Positions 1 through 9,063 of a DNA stretch of 64,000 nucleotides are shown piece by piece. The notes under the pieces were generated by a model, which ran no database searches, was not told where the DNA came from, and worked only from the letters and a program-made list of their open reading frames with translations. A program made the translations under genes and the position numbers. The stretch is from Microbacterium sp. SMR1 (GTDB lineage Bacteria > Actinomycetota > Actinomycetes > Actinomycetales > Microbacteriaceae). Every line of letters begins with the position of its first letter. Positions within the stretch are counted from its first letter, which is position 1. Location: positions 206,600 through 270,599 of the forward strand of contig NZ_QMBN01000002.1 in NCBI RefSeq assembly GCF_003289625.1. Direction: 5' to 3'.

Positions 1-255
1 GGAGGGGTGGGCCATCCGCGACGCCGCCTGGGCTTCGAGGCGGAATCGCATCCGGAAGCCGGGGTCGTCAGCGAGCTCGCGCTTGAGAACCTTGATCGCG
101 ACGTCTCGCCCTAGGGTGACGTCGTAGCCCCGGTAGACACTCGCCATGCCGCCGCGCCCGATGGGCTCGTCGATGCGGTAGCGCCCTGACAGCACACGTT
201 GCTCTGCCGACACGTCACTCCCTGCGTTCGACTCGTACTCGGATGTTGGACTCAT
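1..255 (-). CDS. pknB: Ser/Thr protein kinase PknB, N-terminal part only
   Basis: Only the first 85 codons are in the window; the gene runs off the left edge. The translation carries the glycine-rich loop GRGGMASVY and the ATP-anchoring lysine in DVAIKVLK, both in the first 55 residues, as in Hanks-type membrane kinases of the PknB family. PknB senses peptidoglycan precursors and phosphorylates growth and division proteins in actinobacteria. It starts 13 bases after the pknA stop and is the last gene of the fhaA-to-pknB operon, the conserved actinobacterial order. The ATG at 253-255 was chosen; an internal GTG near 218 is possible because the residues before SAEQR are weakly constrained. The extracellular PASTA part expected of PknB is outside the window. 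Confidence 0.9.
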   Translation of the reverse strand, partial: MSPTSEYESNAGSDVSAEQRVLSGRYRIDEPIGRGGMASVYRGYDVTLGRDVAIKVLKRELADDPGFRMRFRLEAQAASRMAHPS

Positions 256-268
256 GGCCGAACCGGAA

Positions 269-2110
269 TCAGTCGTCGCTTCCGCTGCCGTTCCCGTTTC
301 CACCGCCGTTGCTGCCGCCGTTGCCCGGCTGACTGGGCTGCGGCGACTGAGCCGGCTGGATCGTAGCGGCAGCCTCCGAGGAGACGGGGGACGTCCGGTC
401 GCCGCTCTCGCCTGCGCACGTCACGGTGTACGTCACCGACAGCGCGCCGGAGTCGCCCACGGTGACCGTGGCGGGGCGCTGGTTGAGGCTGAAGCTCGAG
501 GTGGTCTGGCCGTTGGCGAAGGTGCCGCCCGACACGGTGAAGCGGTACTCCGAGGGCGTGAGCCCAGCCGGGCAAGAGTAGCTCGACCACATGACCTGCA
601 CACTGGATCGTGCGGTGACGCTCGTGACGGTCTGGCCGTTCGACTGGATCGTCGGCGCCGCCGGCGCATCGAGGGGGCTCTGCTCGGCGTACGAGGTCAG
701 AGTCACCGAGTCGGTCGGCTTGACGTTGCCGAGCGGAACGACCTCGTAGACCTGGCCGATCTGGTCCTCGCTCGGGGCCGGGTTGCCCGGCGCGCAGGTG
801 ACGTTCTCGAGGCCCGCCTGTGCCGCGACGGCGAGGGCGTCCTCGCACGAGCGGCCGGTGAGTCCGAGACCGTCGACATTGATCGTCGAGGGGCCACTCG
901 GGCTCGGGGGCGCCGAGGGAGTGTCAACGGGGGTCGACGGTGCCGAGCTCGTCGGACTCGACGGAGCGGGCTCGGGGTCTCCGCCGCCGGAGAGCAGGGC
1001 GAACAGCGTGCCGCCGAGCACGATGACGAGCAGGGCGATGAGCGCGACGAGCGGCCAGGTCCACCGGCTGCGCTTGCGCTTCGGCGTCTCGGCGAGGTTG
1101 TCGTCCGCAGCAGCGGCTTCGGACGCAGCGCCCGCCGCACCCGCGGCCGCGAGGCCGGCCCCGGCAGCGGCGGCTCCGGCCGGGAGCAGCAACGTCGCCG
1201 TGTCGCCGCCTGCGGAGGGCATCAGCTGCGTGACGTCGCTCGTGCCCGCACCGGCCGCGATCGCCGGCACCGCGGCATGCGCCGCGGCGAGATCGCCACG
1301 GCGAAGAGCGGATGCCGCGCGCGCGACGGCCGAGGCGGATGCCGGACGGTCGTCGGGCTTCTTCGCGATCATCGCGAGGATGAGCTTCTGCACCGGGTCG
1401 GAGACGGTGGCGGGGAGCGGCGGCGGCTGCTCGTTGATCTGCGCCATGGCGATCGCGACCTGCGACTCGCCCGTGAACGGACGCTTTCCCGCGACGGACT
1501 CGTACGCGACGATGCCGAGCGAGTAGATGTCGGTGGCCGGCGAAGCCGGGTGCCCCGACGCCTGCTCGGGGGAGAGGTACTGCACCGTGCCCATGACCTG
1601 ACCGGTCGCGGTGAGCGGAACCTGGTCGGCGATACGCGCGATGCCGAAGTCGGTGATCTTCACACGGCCGTCGGGCGTGATGAGAAGGTTGCCGGGCTTG
1701 ATGTCGCGGTGCACGAGGCCCGCGGCGTGCGCAGCCTGCAGCGCAGAGGCGGTCTGGGCGACGATGTCGAGCGTCTTGTCGGACGACAGCGAGCCCTCGC
1801 GCTCGAGGATCGTCGACAGCGCCTCGCCGGGTACCAGCTCCATCACCAGGAAGGCGCTGCCGTTCTCCTCGCCGTAGTCGAAGACGCTCGCGATGCCCTC
1901 GTGGTTCACGAGCGCCGCGTGACGGGCCTCGGCGCGGAAGCGCTCGAGGAACCCGGGGTCGCCCATGTACTCGTCTTTGAGGATCTTGATCGCGACGGTG
2001 CGGCCGATGACGTGGTCAGTGGCTTCCCACACCTCGCCCATACCGCCGATCGCGATCCGCGAATCCAGTTCGTAACGCCCGCCGAAGCTCACGCCTTGCA
2101 TGGGTCTCAT
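269..2110 (-). CDS. pknA: Ser/Thr protein kinase PknA-like with one PASTA-like domain
   Basis: A membrane-anchored Hanks-type kinase of 613 residues. Visible motifs are the P-loop GGMGEVWEA (22-30), invariant Lys in VAIKILK (about 42), catalytic HRDIKPGN (134-141) and DFG (154-156). An Ala-rich linker is followed by a Lys/Arg stop and one transmembrane helix ([18 protein letters not shown]). The outer part has a Pro/Ser-rich stretch and one PASTA-like unit ([15 protein letters not shown] onward), then a further Ser/Thr-rich domain ending in an acidic tail. The ATG at 2110 overlaps the pbpA stop by four bases (ATGA), which suggests translational coupling. A longer upstream open frame has no homology-like content and would overlap pbpA. 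Predicted role: phosphorylation of cell-wall and division proteins, reversed by PstP. Confidence 0.93.
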   Translation of the reverse strand: MRPMQGVSFGGRYELDSRIAIGGMGEVWEATDHVIGRTVAIKILKDEYMGDPGFLERFRAEARHAALVNHEGIASVFDYGEENGSAFLVMELVPGEALSTILEREGSLSSDKTLDIVAQTASALQAAHAAGLVHRDIKPGNLLITPDGRVKITDFGIARIADQVPLTATGQVMGTVQYLSPEQASGHPASPATDIYSLGIVAYESVAGKRPFTGESQVAIAMAQINEQPPPLPATVSDPVQKLILAMIAKKPDDRPASASAVARAASALRRGDLAAAHAAVPAIAAGAGTSDVTQLMPSAGGDTATLLLPAGAAAAGAGLAAAGAAGAASEAAAADDNLAETPKRKRSRWTWPLVALIALLVIVLGGTLFALLSGGGDPEPAPSSPTSSAPSTPVDTPSAPPSPSGPSTINVDGLGLTGRSCEDALAVAAQAGLENVTCAPGNPAPSEDQIGQVYEVVPLGNVKPTDSVTLTSYAEQSPLDAPAAPTIQSNGQTVTSVTARSSVQVMWSSYSCPAGLTPSEYRFTVSGGTFANGQTTSSFSLNQRPATVTVGDSGALSVTYTVTCAGESGDRTSPVSSEAAATIQPAQSPQPSQPGNGGSNGGGNGNGSGSDD

Positions 2111-3564
2111 CTGTTCAGCACCGCCTCGATAACCTTCTTCGCAATGGGGGCTGCGATCCCGCTGCTCGTCCCGGCCTGCCCCTGGCCGCCCCCGTTCTCG
2201 ACCATCACAGTGACGGCCACCTGGGGGTTGTCCGCCGGCGCGAAGCCGGTGAACCACAACGTGTACGGATCGCCTGGACCGTGCTCCGCAGTGCCCGTTT
2301 TTCCGGCGACATCGACGCCGTCTATTCTTGCACCGCTCGCCGCTCCGTCACGGACATTGGCGACCATGAGCGTCCGCATCTGCTCGGCGACATCCTTGCT
2401 GAGAGCACGGCCGAACTCGCTCGGCTCGAACTTCTCCTGCACGGTCAGATCGGGTGCGACGACGGAGTCGAGAAGCTGCGGCTTCATCACCATGCCGCCG
2501 TTCGCGATGCCGGCCGAGACCTGGTTGATCTGCAGCGGCGTCGCGGTCACGTCCCCCTGACCGAACCCCGAGAGCGCCGTGCGGGCGTCGTTCAGCCCGC
2601 GGGGGTACTGTGACGCGGCGGTCGCGAGCGGGATCTCCATCTCGCTGTTGAAGCCGAACTTCTCGGCCTCTTCGCGGATGGCGTCGTCGCCGAGCTCGAC
2701 AGCCAGTTCGGCCATCGGGATGTTGCAGCTGAGCCGCAGCGCGGTCGCGAGAGTGACCGTGTCGCCGGGGCCACAGGTGCCGAGGTCGAAGTTGTGAAGC
2801 GTGTTGCTCGTGCCGGGGATCGTCCACGTCGCCGGGTTCGGGAACGTCGACTCGGGCGTGTACTTGCCCGACGACAGCGCAGCGGAGGCCACGACGAGCT
2901 TGAACGTCGATCCCGGCGGGTTGAGATCGCCGTCGATCGCCCGATTGAAGAGCGGCTTGAGCGGGTCGGCCGCGAGTTCGTCGTACGCGGCGTTGACGCC
3001 GGCGGATTCGTGCGACGCCAGCAGGTTGGTGTCGAAGCTCGGGCTCGTGACCATGGCGAGGATGCGTCCGGTCGAGGGGTCGCTCGCGACGACGGCGCCC
3101 TCGTAGCCCTGGAGTGCGTCGAAGGCCGCCTGCTGGATTCTCGGGTCCACCGTGAGCAGGACGTTCGATCCGCGCGCCGGTGCGCCCGAGATGATCTGCT
3201 CGAGACGGGCGAGGAACTGGGTGTCGTCGGTGCCGGAGAGCGACTGGTTCATGATCTGCTCGATCCCCGACGACGACCCGAGCACCGGGTTGATCCAGCC
3301 GGTGAGGGGCGCCCACATGGCGGCATCCGTGTACTGGCGCTGCCAGGAGTAGATGTCGCCGCTCGGCACGGATGCCGCCACGACCGAACCGCCCGCGATG
3401 ATCGAACCGCGCTGCACCTCGAACGAGTCGTACAGCGTCCGCCGGTTGCCCGGGTTCTCGTTGAGCGCCTGGGCCTGAATCACCTGGATCCAGCTGGTCG
3501 AGATGAACAGGGCGAGGAACATCGCCAGCATCACGAAGCTGAGTCGTCGCAGTTCCTTGGTCAT
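2107..3564 (-). CDS. pbpA: Class B penicillin-binding protein PbpA (transpeptidase)
   Basis: A 485-residue class B PBP with an N-terminal signal anchor (residues 8-28). All three transpeptidase motifs are present: STFK with the nucleophilic Ser at about 219, SCN at 279-281 and KTGTAE from 422. It cross-links peptidoglycan outside the membrane and pairs with the SEDS glycosyltransferase encoded just upstream. The ATG at 3564 overlaps the rodA stop by four bases. A longer in-frame N-terminus of about 90 residues was rejected because it lies inside rodA and lacks hydrophobic character. The length fits actinobacterial PbpA. No key residue is missing. Confidence 0.95.
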   Translation of the reverse strand: MTKELRRLSFVMLAMFLALFISTSWIQVIQAQALNENPGNRRTLYDSFEVQRGSIIAGGSVVAASVPSGDIYSWQRQYTDAAMWAPLTGWINPVLGSSSGIEQIMNQSLSGTDDTQFLARLEQIISGAPARGSNVLLTVDPRIQQAAFDALQGYEGAVVASDPSTGRILAMVTSPSFDTNLLASHESAGVNAAYDELAADPLKPLFNRAIDGDLNPPGSTFKLVVASAALSSGKYTPESTFPNPATWTIPGTSNTLHNFDLGTCGPGDTVTLATALRLSCNIPMAELAVELGDDAIREEAEKFGFNSEMEIPLATAASQYPRGLNDARTALSGFGQGDVTATPLQINQVSAGIANGGMVMKPQLLDSVVAPDLTVQEKFEPSEFGRALSKDVAEQMRTLMVANVRDGAASGARIDGVDVAGKTGTAEHGPGDPYTLWFTGFAPADNPQVAVTVMVENGGGQGQAGTSSGIAAPIAKKVIEAVLNR

Positions 3565-4946
3565 CCGATCACCACCCGGGGTCGAGAGCGAACCGCATCC
3601 GAGATGCGGAGGAGGAGGGCCACGATGATCCAGTTGGCCACGAGGGACGAGCCGCCGGCAGCCAGGAACGGTGTCGTAAGCCCCGTCAGCGGGATGACGC
3701 GGGTCACACCGCCGACCATGATGAACACCTGCAGCGCGATCGTGAACGACAGGCCCGTCGCGAGGAGCTTGCCGAAGTCGTCCTGACCGGCGAGGCCGAT
3801 GCGCACGCCGCGGCTCGTGAACACCATGTAGAGGCACAGCAGGGCGAAGACGCCGATGAGGCCGAGCTCCTCACCGAGGCTCGGGAAGATGTAGTCGCTC
3901 TGCGACAAGGGCGTCATCCAGGGGCGACCCTGGCCGAGCCCCGTGCCGATGAAGCCGCCCTTGGCGAGGCCGTACAGGCCGTTGATGAGCTGGAAGCTTC
4001 CGCCGGCGGCGTCGACATTGTTCGGGTCGAACGGGTTCAGCCAGTTCTGGAAGCGGCCGTTGACGTAGGGGAGCACCTGCGAGGCGAGGATCACGCCGGC
4101 GAGAACCAGGCTCAGGCCGATCATGACCCAGCTGGTCTTACCGGTCGCGACGTAGAGCATCGCGATGAACATGCCGAAGATCAGGGTTCCGGTGCCGAGG
4201 TCGCGCTGCAGCACGATGATGCCCAGCGAGATCGCCCAGATCACGAGGACCGGACCGAGCTCGCGAGCTCGCGGCCAGGTGACCCCGAGGAATCGAGTTC
4301 CGACCGATGTGAGGGATTCGCGCGTGCGGACGAGGTAGCCCGCGAAGAAAATCGCGAGGGCGATCTTCGCGAGTTCGCCGGGCTGGAACGACACGATGCC
4401 ACCGATCGATACCCAGACGTCGGCGCCGGCTTCGACGCCGAGGCCCGGGACGAACGGAAGGAGCAGCAGCGCGATGCCCGCGAACCCGAACACGTAGGTG
4501 TACCGGAAGAGCACACGGTAGTTGCGGAGGGCGATGACGACGATGAGGGCTGCCACGAGGGCGATCGCGCACCAGACGATCTGACGGACGGCCAGCATGT
4601 CCCAGCCGGCCGACGTGCCCTCGAGGTCGATCCGATAGATCATGGCGATGCCGATGCCCGAGAGAAGCGTGGCGATCGGGACCACGAACGGGTCGGCGTC
4701 GCGCGCCCGGAGGCGCAGCACCACGTGGATGGCCAGTGCGAGCGCGTCGAGCACGGCGCAGTAGATCAGGAACGACGAGTCGATCGCCCCGTTCTTTCCG
4801 AGCTGCACGAGGGCGAGGGCCGCGGCGTTGATGACGAACGCGAACAGGAGCAGGCCCAGCTCGCGGTTGCGCTGCGTCTGCGGCATCCGCAGTTTGCGCA
4901 GCGCCTTGATGACCGAGGTGTCGGCCGAGACGGCGGTGCCGGTCAC
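3561..4946 (-). CDS. rodA: SEDS-family peptidoglycan polymerase RodA/FtsW
   Basis: A polytopic membrane protein of 461 residues with about ten or more hydrophobic segments, typical of SEDS proteins that polymerise lipid II. The conserved C-terminal region is clear: GLGQGRPW, the LPYVNGRFQNWLNPFDP loop, FPSLGEELGLIG and the final GGSSLVANW. It sits between pstP and pbpA, the usual rodA position in this actinobacterial cluster, so RodA is preferred over FtsW, whose gene normally lies in the dcw cluster. The start at 4946 overlaps the pstP stop (ATGA). It should form a working pair with PbpA. Confidence 0.94.
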   Translation of the reverse strand: MTGTAVSADTSVIKALRKLRMPQTQRNRELGLLLFAFVINAAALALVQLGKNGAIDSSFLIYCAVLDALALAIHVVLRLRARDADPFVVPIATLLSGIGIAMIYRIDLEGTSAGWDMLAVRQIVWCAIALVAALIVVIALRNYRVLFRYTYVFGFAGIALLLLPFVPGLGVEAGADVWVSIGGIVSFQPGELAKIALAIFFAGYLVRTRESLTSVGTRFLGVTWPRARELGPVLVIWAISLGIIVLQRDLGTGTLIFGMFIAMLYVATGKTSWVMIGLSLVLAGVILASQVLPYVNGRFQNWLNPFDPNNVDAAGGSFQLINGLYGLAKGGFIGTGLGQGRPWMTPLSQSDYIFPSLGEELGLIGVFALLCLYMVFTSRGVRIGLAGQDDFGKLLATGLSFTIALQVFIMVGGVTRVIPLTGLTTPFLAAGGSSLVANWIIVALLLRISDAVRSRPRVVIG

Positions 4947-6178
4947 GATGATCCTCCGTCCACGCGCAGATTCTCGACGATGGCTTGGGCCTCGGCGAGC
5001 GAGTCGGCTGAGATGGTCTGCTTCACCAGGTCGAGCTGGTAGGGAGCCAGGTCGGCGAGGGGGATTCCGGTGTCCTCCTCGGGCGAGGAGAGCGAGATCG
5101 GTCCGATGCTCGGCGGGATGCCGCGGTAGATCACGACCGTGTCTTCGTCGACGCCGACGAAGTAGCGCGTCTGCGTCCAGCTATAGGCACCGAAGAGCAC
5201 GACCCCGATCGCCGCCAGGATGACGATGAAGCCGGCGAACCAGGTGATCCGGCGGCGACGTGCGCGGCGGCGGTCCTCCTCGATCAGCTCCTCGAGGAAC
5301 TCCGCGGCAGGCTCGAAGTGCGTGGGCTCGTTCGCGGCCTGGCGAGCAGGATGCAGCCAGCTGCTGCGCTGCGGGCGAGCGGCGGGCACCTCGATACCGA
5401 GCGGGTGCGACGCCGACCCCACGACCGTCGGCGGTCCGCTGAACAGCGGGTGCTGGCCTCCGACGTCGACGATGACGATCGTGACGTTGTCGGGCGCACC
5501 GCCGTCGAGGGCCTGCTTGAGGAGGCTGTCGGCCGTGCGGCCCGGAGCCCAGCCCTGCCCGAGCGCCTTCGCGGTGTGGGCGTCGTCGACGACGCCCGAC
5601 AGTCCGTCGGAGCACAGCAGCCACCGGTCGCCGGGCTGCGTGGGCATGATGAACGTGTCGATCTCGGGATCGGGGTCCATGTCACCGAGCACACGCATGA
5701 GCACCGAACGGCGCGGGTGGTAGCGAGCCTCTTCGGGGGTGATGCGGCCCGAGTCGACCAGACGCTGCACGAACGTGTGGTCCGTCGTGATCTGGGTGAG
5801 CGCCCCGTCGCGGAAGAGGTACAGGCGCGAGTCGCCGATGTGCGCAATCACGGCGTATTCGTCGACCATGACGAGCGCGCTGACGGTCGTGCCCATGCCG
5901 GCGAGCTCGGGGCGCACCTTGACGGTGCTGATCAGCTCTGCAGCGGTGTCGGCCAGCGCTTCCCGCAGGGCGGCCTCGGCCTCGGTGGTCGTGGAGAACG
6001 CTTGGTCGAGGCTCTCGAGCCGTCGAACCGCGAGGCTCGAGGCGACGTCGCCACCGGCATGCCCGCCCATGCCATCCGCGACGACGAACAGGTTCGAACC
6101 GCAGAAGCCCGAGTCCTGGTTGTTGGAGCGCACCTTCCCGGTATGCGAGATGGCGGCGCTGGAGCCCTGGAAGACCAT
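4943..6178 (-). CDS. pstP: PP2C-type Ser/Thr phosphatase PstP
   Basis: A 411-residue metal-dependent PP2C phosphatase. The signature DGMGGHAGGD lies at 35-44 and further metal-site motifs are GDSRLYLFRDG, LLCSDGLSG and DNVTIVIVDV. One transmembrane helix follows at about 300-320 (WFAGFIVILAAIGVVLFGAY) with a short outer domain after it. PstP removes phosphates placed by PknA and PknB, closing the kinase-phosphatase circuit encoded here. The start at 6178 lies nine bases after the fhaB stop. The outer domain is about 90 residues and lacks recognisable motifs. Confidence 0.94.
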   Translation of the reverse strand: MVFQGSSAAISHTGKVRSNNQDSGFCGSNLFVVADGMGGHAGGDVASSLAVRRLESLDQAFSTTTEAEAALREALADTAAELISTVKVRPELAGMGTTVSALVMVDEYAVIAHIGDSRLYLFRDGALTQITTDHTFVQRLVDSGRITPEEARYHPRRSVLMRVLGDMDPDPEIDTFIMPTQPGDRWLLCSDGLSGVVDDAHTAKALGQGWAPGRTADSLLKQALDGGAPDNVTIVIVDVGGQHPLFSGPPTVVGSASHPLGIEVPAARPQRSSWLHPARQAANEPTHFEPAAEFLEELIEEDRRRARRRRITWFAGFIVILAAIGVVLFGAYSWTQTRYFVGVDEDTVVIYRGIPPSIGPISLSSPEEDTGIPLADLAPYQLDLVKQTISADSLAEAQAIVENLRVDGGSS

Positions 6179-6187
6179 ACGTGCGGG

Positions 6188-6745
6188 CTACTTCCGCAGT
6201 TCGAACGTCGTCGCGCCGACCTTGATCGGCGCACCCACGACGATCGGAACCGGAGAAGCGACGCGCTCGCCGTCGTGCCACGTGCCGTTGGTCGAGTCGA
6301 GATCCTGGATCATCCACTGATTGCCCCACAGCACCAGACGCGCGTGGTGGCTCGACGTGTAGTCGTCGCGGATGACGAGGCCTGACTCGCTCGAGCGGCC
6401 GATGGTCAGCGGCTCGGAGCCGAGCGGAAGCTCGAGGCCGGCCTTGGGCCCGCTCGTGATGACGATGCGCGACACGGCGTCGGTCGTCGCCTTTCCGCCC
6501 TTACCTGCCGGGGCCGGGGTGCCGACCGCGCCGACGGCGGCAGTCGCGGCATCCGGAGACGACGTGGGCGGACGGGTGACCGCGGGGCTCGCCGCCTGCG
6601 CGGCTCCCGCGGCCGCCGGCTCGGGGAGCTTGCGCACCTTCACGCCGAACAGGTCGGCGCGCAGCGAGTACACGACGGCGAAGACGAAGAACCACAGCAG
6701 GACCAGGAAGCCGATCTGCAGCAGCAGGAGGGTGAGCGGACTCAT
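6188..6745 (-). CDS. fhaB: FHA-domain membrane protein FhaB (FipA)
   Basis: A 185-residue protein with an N-terminal hydrophobic helix (LTLLLLQIGFLVLLWFFVFAVVYSL), a Pro/Ala linker and a C-terminal FHA domain. The phosphothreonine-binding signature is visible as IGRSSESGLVI, SSHHARL and DLDSTNGTWHDGERV. FHA domains bind phosphothreonine made by PknA/PknB; mycobacterial FhaB (FipA) connects these kinases to division and rod growth. The start at 6745 overlaps the fhaA stop by four bases. The C-terminal Leu-Arg-Lys ending is normal for the family. Confidence 0.92.
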   Translation of the reverse strand: MSPLTLLLLQIGFLVLLWFFVFAVVYSLRADLFGVKVRKLPEPAAAGAAQAASPAVTRPPTSSPDAATAAVGAVGTPAPAGKGGKATTDAVSRIVITSGPKAGLELPLGSEPLTIGRSSESGLVIRDDYTSSHHARLVLWGNQWMIQDLDSTNGTWHDGERVASPVPIVVGAPIKVGATTFELRK

Positions 6746-7482
6746 CGGGCCTCACCTCGGGTGTCGTACATGCGGGTCGCGTCGGCCGCCGACATCCGGG
6801 GCCGCGCAGGAGCCTGCGCCTGTGGGACGACGCGGAAGACGATGTCGGTGCGACCGATGCGCACGACGCCCTCCGACGGCAGGGCGGCCTCGCTGACCCG
6901 CGCGCCGTTGAGCTGGGTGCCGTTCGTCGAACCGAGGTCGCGCACCATGGCGCGCTCGCCGTCCCAGAGGATCTCGACGTGCTTCCGGCTGGTTCCGGCA
7001 TCCGGGATGGTGATGTCGGCGTCGCTGCCGCGCCCGATGACGGTGCGGGCTGCGACGATCGGATGCCGCGTGCCGTCGATGTCGAGCACGGCCTGCCACG
7101 ACACGCGGGCGCCCGCATCGGAGTTGGAGTCGACGCGGACGGTGCCGGTCGAGAGCTGCGGGTCGTCCTGGAGGGAGACCGAGACGGCACCCGAGAACGA
7201 GTAGCCCTGAGCCTTGGCGTGCTTCTCGACCAGACCGCGGAGTTCGTCGAGGAGAGCGGGCCCGATCGCGTTCATGCGCTCGGCGTCGTTGTCGGACAGG
7301 CGCACCGTGAAGGCGTTCGGAACGAGGATGCGGTCGCGACTGACGACGGCGGCCTTCTTGTCGAGTTCGCTGCGGAGGGCGGAGGCGATCTCCACTGGCT
7401 GGACGCCGCTGCGGAAGGTCTTGGCGAACGCGCCGTTGACGGCACGCTCGAGACCCTTCTCGAAGCTGTCTAGTAGTCCCAC
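6742..7482 (-). CDS. fhaA: FHA-domain protein FhaA with DUF3662 N-terminus
   Basis: A 246-residue cytoplasmic protein: an N-terminal DUF3662 domain (GLLDSFEKGLERAVNGAFA, about 1-125), a linker, and a C-terminal FHA domain with IGRGSDADITI, SRKHVEI and DLGSTNGTQLNG. FhaA binds phosphorylated partners such as MviN and kinases and regulates cell-wall synthesis. The start is the GTG at 7480-7482, preceded by a GAGGAG ribosome site four bases away; an upstream in-frame ATG lies in non-conserved sequence. This is the first gene of the seven-gene minus-strand operon, so its promoter should lie in 7483-7623, divergent from the tRNA gene. Confidence 0.92.
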   Translation of the reverse strand: MGLLDSFEKGLERAVNGAFAKTFRSGVQPVEIASALRSELDKKAAVVSRDRILVPNAFTVRLSDNDAERMNAIGPALLDELRGLVEKHAKAQGYSFSGAVSVSLQDDPQLSTGTVRVDSNSDAGARVSWQAVLDIDGTRHPIVAARTVIGRGSDADITIPDAGTSRKHVEILWDGERAMVRDLGSTNGTQLNGARVSEAALPSEGVVRIGRTDIVFRVVPQAQAPARPRMSAADATRMYDTRGEAR

Positions 7483-7623
7483 GGGGCTCCTCAGGCAGGC
7501 GGATGGTTGCTTCATCGTAGTCAGCGAGGCTGAACGGACCATGCATTGGGGCTCGGATCGCGGCTCAGGAGCCGTCATCGGCGTGATATCCTCGGGAAGT
7601 TGAGTTCGTGGAAACACGTTCTC

Positions 7624-7707
7624 GCGCGAGTGGCGGAATAGGTAGACGCGCTGGCTTCAGGTGCCAGTGCCCGCAAGGGCGTGGGGGTTCAAGTCCCCCC
7701 TCGCGCA
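7624..7707 (+). tRNA. tRNA-Leu (CAG anticodon)
   Basis: The cloverleaf is read directly. The 7-bp acceptor stem GCGCGAG pairs with CTCGCGC, followed by discriminator A. The anticodon stem CTGGC/GCCAG closes a seven-base loop TTCAGGT with CAG in the anticodon positions. A long variable arm (TGCCCGCAAGGGC region) marks a class II tRNA, and the T-loop is GGTTCAAGTCC. No CCA is encoded; CA follows the discriminator by chance. An intact tRNA with no flanking repeat argues against its use as an integration site. Confidence 0.97.
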
Positions 7708-7716
7708 CAGTGAGAC

Positions 7717-7751
7717 GAAGGCCTCCGACCGGGAAACCGGCGGAGGCCTTC
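7717..7751 (+). terminator. Intrinsic terminator after tRNA-Leu
   Basis: A perfect 11-bp stem (GAAGGCCTCCG with CGGAGGCCTTC) encloses a second CCGG/CCGG stem with a GAAA loop, nine bases downstream of the tRNA. There is no strong T-run, which is common in high-GC actinobacteria. It should end tRNA transcription. Confidence 0.8.
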
Positions 7752-7844
7752 GGCGTTCCCAGCAGGTTCGCGTGGACGATGATCGGCCCGCCCTGGGGGA
7801 TAGCGCCCGGCTGGGGGTGGGGCGAGAGCTCGTAGCATCACCCC

Positions 7845-8243
7845 ATGGGCATGCAGAGGACGATCGTCGATCCGCAGACGTGGCTGGAAGTCATCGTGCC
7901 CGACTTCGCGACCGATGAGGAAGCTCTCGATCGCTCGCGTCGCCGAGAAGCTGGCGGGGTACCGGCGGTCAAAATGGAGCCCGACTACGGCTGTATCTTG
8001 CCGCTCTGATCCGAGAGCAGCGGCGCCGTGGAAGACATCGCTCGTCGCCTCCCCGAGGACGTGGTCCGAGACCTCATGCTTTGGCAGGAACGGTTCGAGG
8101 CGGGATACGTCTTCCCGACAGGTTGGCGTTCCGACGGGCACCGCAGCGAGTGGCTGGAGCAGGGCGAGCGACTGTTCACAGTCGTAGAGAAGGCCCTCTG
8201 GTCAGACTTCGACGTCATCCCGAGCTTTCGGGGCGCGGCGTGA
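7845..8243 (+). pseudogene. Hypothetical protein gene broken by one in-frame TGA
   Basis: One continuous frame runs from the ATG at 7845 to the stop at 8243, interrupted only by TGA at 8007-8009. The upstream half ends MEPDYGCILPL and the downstream half continues after the stop as SESSGAVEDIARRLPED and then VVRDLMLWQERFEAGY. Together they read like a small conserved actinobacterial protein of about 132 residues whose members have an aromatic residue at the stop position, so a TGG-to-TGA change is the simplest cause. A GTG at 8028 could restart translation of the C-terminal half. A sequencing error cannot be excluded. The function is unknown. Confidence 0.6.
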
Positions 8244-8472
8244 CTACTGATCATGAGCGTGATTACTCATCATGAATCAGACACGTCGCGCGCCAAGCTC
8301 TAGCAGGTGCTGCCGGTGGTCGGGTACGCGGCGATCAAGCGACCGCTATCCACCGCTTGCGCCGTGATCGTCATACAGGATGCCTGCCAGCGGTGTCTTA
8401 CGCGCCGCACATCGCGTGCGGATACGTTCGCGCCGCGGGCGCGGGGCGCGCCACGCGAGGAGAGGACTCCCT

Positions 8473-9063
8473 ATGAACGCGACCGCCCGACAGGTCGATC
8501 TCAGACGTACCGACCCAAGCGACCGGATGTCGTTCGCCCGGCGTCTCCAGGCGGCGTTCGCCCTCGCCGTGACCGATCACGGTCTGAGCTCGGACGTCCC
8601 GACGCCGTCCGACCGTGAGGTGTTCGCCTCGTTCGACGACGTCGCATCGGAGGTGCTCGACATCGTCGCGAAGGGCGAGATCGTGGGCGGCGCGGTCGTC
8701 GCGGGCGACGACGATCGCCGCGCGCTCGAGCTCTTCTTCATCGATGCCGGTGCTCACGGGCGCGGGCTCGGGCGGACTGCCTGGTACGCGATCGAGGCGC
8801 GCTACCCGGACACCCGGATCTGGGAGACCCACACACCCCACTTCGAAGTGCGCAACATCCACTTCTACGTCAACGTGTGCGGCTTCCACATCGTCGAGTT
8901 CTTCCACCCCGGGCGCCCGCTCGAACACCCCGGCGAAGCGCGGGCGGGAGAAAGCCCTGCGCCCGAGGTCGACGAGGACGTGCCGGAGCTGATGTTCCGG
9001 TTCGAGAAGGTGATGCCGCGGGCCGTTACGACGCCGGCGCGTCCAGGGCGACCTTCGGCTTAG
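8473..9063 (+). CDS. GNAT-family N-acetyltransferase
   Basis: A 196-residue protein with GNAT features: beta-4 and the acetyl-CoA loop appear as LELFFIDAGAHGRGLGRTAW, followed by an N-F-Y motif region (RNIHFYVNVCGFHIVEFF). It probably transfers an acetyl group from acetyl-CoA to a small amine; the substrate is unknown. The ATG at 8473 is preceded by GAGGAGAGGA, so the earlier in-frame starts were rejected. Its last 38 bases overlap the 3' end of jetC on the other strand, a tail-to-tail overlap that may limit simultaneous full-length transcription. It occupies the place where jetD is normally found. Confidence 0.88.
   Translation: MNATARQVDLRRTDPSDRMSFARRLQAAFALAVTDHGLSSDVPTPSDREVFASFDDVASEVLDIVAKGEIVGGAVVAGDDDRRALELFFIDAGAHGRGLGRTAWYAIEARYPDTRIWETHTPHFEVRNIHFYVNVCGFHIVEFFHPGRPLEHPGEARAGESPAPEVDEDVPELMFRFEKVMPRAVTTPARPGRPSA

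Noticed and set aside
7624..7707. tRNA-Leu as the attachment site of an element
   Set aside because: No duplicated tRNA 3' end or integrase occurs nearby, and the following genes look native.
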